Positions 57,801-64,000 of a DNA stretch of 64,000 nucleotides are shown here, piece by piece; within the stretch, counting starts at the first letter, position 1, and each line of letters begins with the position of its first letter. The translations under genes were made by a program, and so were the position numbers. Where the stretch lies: the NCBI RefSeq assembly GCF_030815955.1, contig NZ_JAUSXK010000001.1, positions 930,001-994,000 on the forward strand. The letters run 5' to 3'. This DNA is from Microbacterium murale (lineage in GTDB: Bacteria > Actinomycetota > Actinomycetes > Actinomycetales > Microbacteriaceae). The notes beneath the pieces are model-generated. The model was not told where the DNA came from, did no database searches, and worked only from the letters and a program-made list of their open reading frames with translations.

Positions 57801-59440
57801 ACTCGCACCGCCAGAGCCACGACGTCATCGGCGACCGCCCGCGCCGATCGCCGATGCGAGACGAGCAGGATCGTGGCACCGGCATCCGCACGATCGCGCA
57901 GCGCTGCCCACAGTCGAGCCTCGGTGCCGGCATCCAGCGCGCTCGAGGGCTCATCCAGCATGAGCACACGGGCGGGATCGGCTGCGTGCCGGTACAGCGC
58001 CCGCGCGACGGCGACGCGCTGCGCCTGTCCACCGGACAGCCCGCTCCCCTGCACGCCGAGCTCCTGCGCGGAATCCAGATCGCCCGCGCATGCGGCGTCG
58101 AGCGCCTTGCGGATGCTGTCAGCATCCGGGTCCGGATCGCCCAGCGCCACGTTCGAGGCGATCGTGCCCTGCATCAGCCCCGATGCCTGGCCGGCCCACG
58201 CGAGCCAGTCGGAGGGGGTGAGGGTGCGAACGTCGTCCCCCGCGAACGTGGCCGTGCCCTCGAACTCGGCTGCGCCGCGCAGGGCAGCGAGCAGGCTGGA
58301 CTTCCCTGAGCCGCTCGGCCCCTCGATCAGGGTGATCGTTCCCGGCTTCGCGTCGAACGAGACGGGCGGGAGGTCGCGGACCCGGAAGTCGACGACGCGT
58401 AACTCCGGAGCTTCTGCCCATCCTCCGGATTCCGGAGCCGGAAGATCGGCGATCGCCGAAGATGCTCCGGAGTTGTGCGAGCGCACAGGTCCGGCATCCG
58501 CGGCATCGAGCACCTCGAACACGTCCTCTGTCGCCGCGACGCCCTCCGATGCGGCGTGGAACTGCACCCCGACCTGCCGGATCGGCAGGAACGCCTCGGG
58601 CGCGAGCAGCAGCACGAACAGCCCGATCTCCAGCGGCATCTCCCCCGCGAGCAGTCGGAACCCCACGGCCACGGCGATCAGGGCGACGGCGAGCGACGCG
58701 AGCAGCTCCATCGCGAAGCCGGAGAGGAACGAGAACCGCAGTACTTTCATCGTCTCGCGGCGGTACTGGTCGGCCGTCACCCCGATCTGCGTCGCGGCTC
58801 GCTGGTCGCGCCCGAACAGCCGCAGCGTCGAAAGCCCCTGCACAGTGTCGGCGAAGCGCGCGGCGAGATGCTGCAGCGTCTGCCACTGCTTGCGCTGCAC
58901 CGTGCGGGTCGCGATACCGATGAGGATCAGGAACAGCGGGATCAGCGGCAGAGTGATCGTCGCAGTCAGCCCGCTCGGCCAGTCCTGCCACCACATCACC
59001 AGCACGATCACGGGCGTCGCGATCACGGTCAGCACGAGCTGCGGCAGGTAGCGGGAGAAGTAGGTGTCCAGCGCTTCCAGTCCGTGCCCCGCGGTGACGG
59101 CGAGCGAGGCGTGATTGCGCTGCGCAAGCCAGCCGGGACCGAGGCGGCCGACCGCGCGGATCAGTGCGGTGCGCAGCTGCATGCCCGTGCGAGCCGCAGC
59201 CGCCGTGCCGGCCGCGTCGGATGCCGCGATCAGCGCACCACGCAGCAGCGCGAGTCCGAGCAGCCAGACGAGTGACGCCACGACCGAGCGCCCGGACAGC
59301 ACTCCCGTGATGGCATCCGTCAGGAACCACGCGAACGCGATCACCACCGCGGTCTGCAGCACGCCGATCGCCGCGGCGAGGACGAAGAAGCTTCGCGCGG
59401 CACCGGCGTACCGCAGCAGCCTCGGGTCGACGGGTTTCAC
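57797..59440 (-). CDS. cydD: Cytochrome bd assembly ABC exporter subunit CydD
   Basis: 547 aa from a GTG at 59440 overlapping the cydB stop (GTGA); longer frames upstream lie inside cydB. Membrane domain with LDTYFSRYLPQLVLTVIATP and the QHLAARFADTVQGLSTLRLF motif, then an ATPase with EGPSGSGKSS, GLSGGQAQRVAVARALY and VLMLDEPSSALD. Forms the CydDC heterodimer. Confidence 0.92.
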   Translation of the reverse strand: MKPVDPRLLRYAGAARSFFVLAAAIGVLQTAVVIAFAWFLTDAITGVLSGRSVVASLVWLLGLALLRGALIAASDAAGTAAAARTGMQLRTALIRAVGRLGPGWLAQRNHASLAVTAGHGLEALDTYFSRYLPQLVLTVIATPVIVLVMWWQDWPSGLTATITLPLIPLFLILIGIATRTVQRKQWQTLQHLAARFADTVQGLSTLRLFGRDQRAATQIGVTADQYRRETMKVLRFSFLSGFAMELLASLAVALIAVAVGFRLLAGEMPLEIGLFVLLLAPEAFLPIRQVGVQFHAASEGVAATEDVFEVLDAADAGPVRSHNSGASSAIADLPAPESGGWAEAPELRVVDFRVRDLPPVSFDAKPGTITLIEGPSGSGKSSLLAALRGAAEFEGTATFAGDDVRTLTPSDWLAWAGQASGLMQGTIASNVALGDPDPDADSIRKALDAACAGDLDSAQELGVQGSGLSGGQAQRVAVARALYRHAADPARVLMLDEPSSALDAGTEARLWAALRDRADAGATILLVSHRRSARAVADDVVALAVRV

Positions 59441-60462
59441 GCGTGCGCCGGTGCCCCCTCGATGGATGCGCGAGTGACGCGCTTGCGGAACACCCAGTAT
59501 GTCCAGCCCTGATACAGCAGGACCAGGGGCAGGGCGACCAGAGCCGTCCAGCTCATGATCGTCAGCGTGTACTCGGTGCTCGACGCATTCTCGATCGTGA
59601 GGCTGTACGCCGGATCGATCGTCGACGGCATCACGTTCGGGAAGAGCGCGGCGAACAGCATGACGACGGCGAACAGTGTGGTGGCCGCGCCGAACCCGAA
59701 CGCCCACCCCTCGCGACCCCGCAGGTTCGACACGATCGACAGCACCAGCGACACCGCGGCGAGCGCCGCAAGCACGAGTACCGCGATCGAGAAGTGCGCA
59801 GTCACCGTCCAGATGAGGAAGACCGCCGCGACGACCAGCGTCACGAGGCCCGCGCGGAAGGCGAGGCGCCTGGCATCCGTCCGCAGCTGACCGTCCGTCT
59901 TGAGCGCGACGAAAGTGACGCCGTGCGTGAAGAACAGCAGCAGCGTGACAGTACCGCCGAGCAGTCCGTACGGATTCAGCAGATCGAACACCGTCCCGAT
60001 GAACACGTGCCGCTCATCCAGGGCCACGCCCTGGATGATGTTCGCGAAAGCGACGCCCCAGAGGAACGCGGGCACGGCCGAGCCGATCATGATCATGCGG
60101 TCGAAGCCCTGCTTCCACCGCAGTCCGTCGCGCTGGTGCCGGTACTCGAATGAGACGCCGCGCAGGATGAGCGTGAGCAGGATCAGCAGCAGCGGCAGGT
60201 AGAAGCCGCTGAAGAGCGTCGCGTACCACTCCGGGAAGGAGGCGAACAGGCAGGCGCCGGCGACGATCAGCCACGTCTCGTTGAGGTCCCAGACCGGACC
60301 GATCGTGTTGATGATCTGCCGGCGCGTCACGTCGTCGCTGTTCTTACCCACGCCGCCGAGGAACGGCAGTGACATGCCGACACCGAAGTCGAAGCCGTCG
60401 AGCACGAAGTAGCCGACGAAGAGGAAGGCGATGATGCCGAACCAGAGCGTTGCAAGATCCAT
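59437..60462 (-). CDS. cydB: Cytochrome bd ubiquinol/menaquinol oxidase subunit II
   Basis: 341 aa. The start MDLATLWFGIIAFLFVGYFV then LDGFDFGVGMSLPFL is the CydB signature; about eight to nine membrane helices. It follows cydA by 15 bp and overlaps cydD. Part of the high-affinity terminal oxidase used at low oxygen. Confidence 0.95.
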   Translation of the reverse strand: MDLATLWFGIIAFLFVGYFVLDGFDFGVGMSLPFLGGVGKNSDDVTRRQIINTIGPVWDLNETWLIVAGACLFASFPEWYATLFSGFYLPLLLILLTLILRGVSFEYRHQRDGLRWKQGFDRMIMIGSAVPAFLWGVAFANIIQGVALDERHVFIGTVFDLLNPYGLLGGTVTLLLFFTHGVTFVALKTDGQLRTDARRLAFRAGLVTLVVAAVFLIWTVTAHFSIAVLVLAALAAVSLVLSIVSNLRGREGWAFGFGAATTLFAVVMLFAALFPNVMPSTIDPAYSLTIENASSTEYTLTIMSWTALVALPLVLLYQGWTYWVFRKRVTRASIEGAPAHA

Positions 60463-60477
60463 TTCGCATCCTTCCGA

Positions 60478-61890
60478 TCAGTACACGGCCGACGGTGCGG
60501 GTGCCGCCTCGTCGTGGGTTTCGGTCGTGTCCGGCCCCTTCTGGGCTGCCCGGATGATCAGGCGCACCTCGACCACGGCGAGCGCGGCGTAGATCGCGGT
60601 GAAGGCGATCAGCGAGATCAGCACCTCGAGCCCCGATGTGCCCGGCGAGACACCGTCGCGCGTGCTCATCAAACCGAACACGATCCAGGGCTGACGGCCC
60701 ATCTCGGTGAAGACCCAGCCGACGATGTTCGCGAGCAGGGCGAGCGGGTACGACCAGATCGCGAGCTTCCACATCCACTTCGCGGGAGGCTTCTTGGCCC
60801 CGCGACGCGTGACCCAGAGCCCGACGAGGGCGATGAACGCGTGCAGCATGCCCAGGCCGATCATCCAGCGGAACGCCCAGTACGTGATCCACAGCACCGG
60901 CGCGAAGTTGTCGATGCCGAGGTCTGCGTACTGCGCCGCGTATTCCGCGTTGAGGTCGTTGATGCCGTGCACGCAGGCATCGAGCGTGTGCGTCGACAAC
61001 AGCGACAGCAGGTACGGTACCCGGATCGAGAACAGTTCGGAGGTGCCGTCCGGCGTACCGAGCGTGAAGAGACTGAATGAGGCGTCGGCCCCGCAGACGG
61101 TGTTGAACGTCGCCTCGGCCGCCGCCATCTTCATCGGCTGCGCGGCATACATGGCGAGTCCCAGCTGGTCGCCGGTGAGCGCGACGCCCGCCGTGGAGAC
61201 CAGCATCCCCCACAGTCCGAACTTCAGCGAGATGCGCATCGTGTCGAGGTGCTGGCCGCGCATGAGGTGCCATGCCGACACCGAGATGATGACACCGGCG
61301 GCGAACATGAACGCGCCGAAGATCGTGTGAGGGAACGCGGCGAGGGCGACCGGATTGGTCATGAGCGCCCAGATGTCGACGAGTTCGGCGCGGTTCGTCA
61401 CCGGGTTGTATTCGTAGCCGACCGGGTTCTGCATGAACGCGTTGGCGGCGATGATGAAGTACGCCGACAGGATGCTGCCGATCGAGACGCACCAGATGGT
61501 GGCGAGGTGCAGCTTCTGCGGCAGCTTGTCCCAGCCGAAGATCCACAGCCCGATGAAGGTCGCCTCGAAGAAGAAGGCCAGCAGCCCCTCGAATGCGAGC
61601 GGTGCGCCGAAGACATCCCCGACGAAGCGGGAGTAGTCCGACCAGTTCATGCCGAACTGGAACTCCTGCACGATGCCGGTCACCACGCCCATCGCGAAGT
61701 TGATGAGGAAGATCTTGCCGAAGAAGCGGGTCAGGTGCAGGTAGTGGATCTTGCCGGTGCGCACCCACGCTGTCTGGAAGATCGCGGCCGAGACGGCCAT
61801 GCCGATCGTGAGGGGCACGAACAGGTAGTGGTAGATGGTCGTGAGACCGAACTGCCATCGGGATAGAACCAGTGGATCAAGCCACTCCAT
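60478..61890 (-). CDS. cydA: Cytochrome bd oxidase subunit I
   Basis: 470 aa, preceded by GAAGGAG. LSRWQFGLTTIYHYLFVPLT contains the high-spin heme ligand His; EFQFGMNWSDYSRFVGDVFG and GRQPWIVFGLMSTRDGVSPG are the conserved quinol-site regions. The Q-loop is short, as in other actinobacteria. First gene of cydABDC; its leader holds the hairpin at 61936-61951. Confidence 0.95.
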   Translation of the reverse strand: MEWLDPLVLSRWQFGLTTIYHYLFVPLTIGMAVSAAIFQTAWVRTGKIHYLHLTRFFGKIFLINFAMGVVTGIVQEFQFGMNWSDYSRFVGDVFGAPLAFEGLLAFFFEATFIGLWIFGWDKLPQKLHLATIWCVSIGSILSAYFIIAANAFMQNPVGYEYNPVTNRAELVDIWALMTNPVALAAFPHTIFGAFMFAAGVIISVSAWHLMRGQHLDTMRISLKFGLWGMLVSTAGVALTGDQLGLAMYAAQPMKMAAAEATFNTVCGADASFSLFTLGTPDGTSELFSIRVPYLLSLLSTHTLDACVHGINDLNAEYAAQYADLGIDNFAPVLWITYWAFRWMIGLGMLHAFIALVGLWVTRRGAKKPPAKWMWKLAIWSYPLALLANIVGWVFTEMGRQPWIVFGLMSTRDGVSPGTSGLEVLISLIAFTAIYAALAVVEVRLIIRAAQKGPDTTETHDEAAPAPSAVY

Positions 61891-61935
61891 CGGAGGACTC
61901 CTTCTCTCGAAGGTGCATTGCCTGCACCCGGGAGT

Positions 61936-61951
61936 GGGCCGGAAGCGGCCC
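61936..61951. promoter_or_regulatory. Hairpin in the cydA leader
   Basis: GGGCCG-GAAG-CGGCCC, a stable 6-bp stem with a GAAG (minus strand CTTC) loop, 45 bp before the cydA ATG in the 224-bp cydA/radA gap. Possibly regulatory; no Rex or similar operator was recognised by eye. Confidence 0.35.
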
Positions 61952-62102
61952 GCAGACGAGACGTCATCGGCGTTTCATCCAGTATCCCGTGAGATGGTTC
62001 GGGATATGGGGAGAATCGGCTTCTGGGCGATAGGGATGTCTGATGCGGTCGATAGCGGCGAGGTATCGAGATGCAGCATGCGCCGCTGTCCGATCCCCCG
62101 AC

Positions 62103-62108
62103 TAGCCT
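62103..62108 (+). promoter_or_regulatory. Leaderless-type -10 box of radA
   Basis: TAGCCT, then 6 nt, then the ATG at 62115; no -35 consensus evident. Confidence 0.45.
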
Positions 62109-62114
62109 GAGAGG

Positions 62115-63497
62115 ATGGCAACCCGTCGCCCCGCTCCGCCCGCGTTCGTCTGCACCGAGTGCGGGTGGACCACCTCGAAGTGGGCCGGCCGCTGCGGCGA
62201 ATGCCAGCAGTGGGGCACGGTGCAGGAGCAGGCCGCGAAGACCGGCATCCTGCGGCAGATGACCCCTCTCACGCCGGGCGCGGACCGCGCCGCACGCCCG
62301 ATCACCCAGATCAGCACGATCGACACTCCTCGTCGCTCCAGCGGCGTGGGCGAGTTCGACCGCGTACTCGGCGGCGGCATCGTCCCCGGTGCAGCGATAC
62401 TGCTCAGCGGTGAGCCGGGCGTCGGCAAGTCCACGCTGCTCCTGGAGGTCGCCGCCCAGGCCGCACGCGGCGGACGCCGGGTGCTGTACGCGAGCGCAGA
62501 GGAGTCCCAGGCGCAGGTGCGGCTGCGCGCCGAGCGCACCGGCGCCCTGCACGATGAGCTGTACCTCGCGAGCGAGACCGACCTCGCCACGATCCTCGGA
62601 CACATCGATGAGGTGCAGCCGCAGCTCGTGATCGTCGACTCGGTGCAGACCGTGGCGTCCTCCCTCTCCGACGGAGCAGCGGGTCAGCCCAGTCAGGTGC
62701 GCGAAGTCGCAGCCACCCTGATCCGGGTCGCGAAGGAGCGGAGCCTTCCGATCATCCTCGTCGGCCATGTCACGAAAGACGGGCAGGTCGCCGGTCCCCG
62801 CATCCTGGAGCACCTGGTCGACGTCGTGTGCCACTTCGAGGGGGATCGGCAGACCGCACTGCGGTTCATCCGCGCGCTGAAGAACCGTTTCGGCCCGACC
62901 GATGAGGTCGGCTGCTTCGAGATGACCGGCGATGGCATCGCCGAGGTGCCGGATCCGAGCGGGCTGTTCCTCGGTCATGGTTCGACAGAACCCGGCACAT
63001 GCGTCGCGATCGCGATGGAGGGCCGCCGCGCCCTGCCGGTCGAGGTGCAGGCTCTGACCGTGGAGTCCACGGCGCCGAATCCCCGTCGAGTGGTGTCAGG
63101 GCTCGACTCGGCACGCGTGGCGATGGTGCTGGCGATCCTCGAGAAGCGTGGCCGTATCCCCACCGGAAAGCTCGACGTCTACGTGTCGACCGTCGGCGGC
63201 GTGCGGTTCACAGAGCCCGCTGCCGACCTCGCGATCGCTATCGCCGTGGCAGGGTCGATCCAGCAGTTCTCGGTGCCGCGCACGATCGCTGCAGTAGGCG
63301 AGCTCAGCCTCGCCGGCGAGGTGCGCGCGGTGACCCAGGCCACGCAACGGCGGTCGGAGGCGAAGAGGCTCGGCTACGAGCAGGTCATCGATGAGCGCTC
63401 GAAGTCTCTCGACGCCGCGCTGAACGACGTGAAATCACGCAGTCGGTCCTCGCATCCGGCGAAGCCGCGTCGCGAAGACGACCTTCCGCCGTTCTGA
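62115..63497 (+). CDS. radA: DNA repair protein RadA
   Basis: 460 aa. The N-terminal zinc finger CTECGWTTSKWAGRCGECQQ is followed by Walker A SGEPGVGKSTLL, the RadA motif LKNRFGPTDEVG (KNRFG) and a C-terminal Lon-protease-like domain (YVSTVGGVRFTEPAADLAIA). It helps process recombination intermediates by unwinding at D-loops. It is divergent from cydA with a 224-bp gap and seems transcribed from a leaderless promoter. Confidence 0.96.
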   Translation: MATRRPAPPAFVCTECGWTTSKWAGRCGECQQWGTVQEQAAKTGILRQMTPLTPGADRAARPITQISTIDTPRRSSGVGEFDRVLGGGIVPGAAILLSGEPGVGKSTLLLEVAAQAARGGRRVLYASAEESQAQVRLRAERTGALHDELYLASETDLATILGHIDEVQPQLVIVDSVQTVASSLSDGAAGQPSQVREVAATLIRVAKERSLPIILVGHVTKDGQVAGPRILEHLVDVVCHFEGDRQTALRFIRALKNRFGPTDEVGCFEMTGDGIAEVPDPSGLFLGHGSTEPGTCVAIAMEGRRALPVEVQALTVESTAPNPRRVVSGLDSARVAMVLAILEKRGRIPTGKLDVYVSTVGGVRFTEPAADLAIAIAVAGSIQQFSVPRTIAAVGELSLAGEVRAVTQATQRRSEAKRLGYEQVIDERSKSLDAALNDVKSRSRSSHPAKPRREDDLPPF

Positions 63498-63537
63498 CGC
63501 CCCTTCCGCGTCCGTCCGTCATCGTGCGGGAAGCGCG

Positions 63538-63954
63538 TCACGCGTCCAGTGCGGCGAGCAGTTCGTCCGGCGGTGCCTGCATCGGATGGGGCCCCGCGAT
63601 GTCGAGGAAGACCGTGGTGATCGTCTCGCGATGCGTGGTCAAGAACGCCCGCAGCCATTCCGACGAGTAGATGCCGACGCCCGGGGGCAGATTCGCCGGC
63701 TTGTTCTTGGCATCGCTGAACAGCAGCAGGGCGACGTCTCCAGTTGCCTCGTCACGGTACGTCCAGACTTCACCGCCGTCGAGCGGATTGTCGCGGTCAC
63801 CCGATCTCAGCAACGGCACGACCGTCGTCCCGTGGCGCAGCGCGAGCGCGACCGCCGCCATGTCCTGCTTCTCGAGCGCCTGTGCGAGCGCTTCGGAGCG
63901 GAACTCCTCCGGTGCCGGCTTCTTGCTCGCCGCCTTCGACTTCTTCGCTGCCAT
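63538..63954 (-). CDS. SseB-like domain protein
   Basis: 138 aa. A Lys/Ala-rich N-terminus (MAAKKSKAASKKPAPEEF) precedes an SseB-type domain: LAQALEKQDMAAVALALRHG, TTVVPLLRSGD, EATGDVALLLFSDAKN. Function unknown; cytoplasmic. TAGGCT lies 6 nt before the ATG (63961-63966), a leaderless signature. It is convergent with radA. Confidence 0.75.
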   Translation of the reverse strand: MAAKKSKAASKKPAPEEFRSEALAQALEKQDMAAVALALRHGTTVVPLLRSGDRDNPLDGGEVWTYRDEATGDVALLLFSDAKNKPANLPPGVGIYSSEWLRAFLTTHRETITTVFLDIAGPHPMQAPPDELLAALDA

Positions 63955-63960
63955 GCATCC

Positions 63961-63966
63961 AGCCTA
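63961..63966 (-). promoter_or_regulatory. Leaderless-type -10 box of the SseB-like gene
   Basis: TAGGCT on the minus strand, 6 nt before the ATG at 63954. The same GGATGC spacer occurs before the MetE-like gene at 55252. Confidence 0.45.
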
Positions 63967-64000
63967 AGGACTTTGATGGTCGGGCGGATTCGCGCGGAAC

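Noticed and set aside
60344..61858. 504-codon frame on the cydA strand in another frame
   Set aside because: Arg/His-rich low-complexity translation typical of an out-of-frame reading of cydA.
61731..62978. 415-codon minus-strand frame across the cydA promoter and radA
   Set aside because: It overlaps two unmistakable genes and shows no recognisable domain.

Overview
The window is chromosomal DNA of a high-GC Gram-positive actinobacterium. A member of Microbacteriaceae such as Microbacterium fits best; the family is an inference from gene content and protein style, not from a marker gene. Supporting signs are strong G/C preference at third codon positions, many GTG starts, dense ATGA/GTGA overlaps, many starts that look leaderless (TAnnnT hexamer 6-7 nt before the start codon), and a cydABDC order. 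I see no rRNA, phage, insertion sequence, CRISPR array or replication origin. Intergenic gaps are all shorter than 300 bp; the longest (about 220-235 bp) are 18363-18597, 48864-49088, 53745-53979 and 61891-62114.

Region 1 (1-12.6 kb) is a sugar-utilisation locus. It holds two GH36-type alpha-galactosidases (one cut by the left edge), a ROK repressor, a five-gene Opp/Dpp-type ABC importer and a GH2 beta-mannosidase. Together they suggest uptake and hydrolysis of galactomannan-derived or similar oligosaccharides. Region 2 (12.6-15.4 kb) has a DHA2 drug-efflux pump and two MarR regulators, with clear operator-like palindromes. Region 3 (15.4-20.5 kb) is envelope-related: three overlapping genes for single-pass anchored proteins, a convergent multi-pass membrane protein, an M23 peptidase fused to FG-GAP repeats, and a lipoprotein. 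Region 4 (20.5-25.2 kb) has moeA, a mobA-like gene and a DUF6457-type gene, then a formaldehyde-dehydrogenase-like enzyme, a GlcG/HbpS protein and an ATPase-LuxR fusion regulator.

Region 5 (25.2-33.4 kb) is a mix of regulator/enzyme pairs: TetR/SDR, GlxA-type AraC/isochorismatase and HxlR/SnoaL, plus a CPBP protease and an acyl-CoA ligase. Region 6 (32.7-40.7 kb) is signalling and export. A NarL response regulator is divergent from a 34-codon peptide gene coupled to a histidine kinase. A second OmpR-type two-component system is divergent from a lipoprotein-MacA-MacB efflux operon whose ATPase gene is frameshifted. Region 7 (40.8-53.7 kb) is an aromatic-catabolism island: SDR, TetR, amidohydrolase, FAD monooxygenase, extradiol dioxygenase, two FAH hydrolases, an MBL hydrolase, two MFS transporters, two LysR regulators and a NIPSNAP-like protein. 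Region 8 (53.9-64 kb) is housekeeping: tRNA-Ser(CGA), a MetE-like gene with an in-frame TGA, an orphan putative 2OG oxygenase, cytochrome bd oxidase with its assembly transporter (cydABDC), radA and an SseB-like gene.

The most unusual item is the small peptide gene at 33481-33585. It has an excellent ribosome binding site, a two-cysteine hydrophobic C-terminus, and its stop codon overlaps the kinase start, so it is a candidate peptide signal sensed by the adjacent two-component system.
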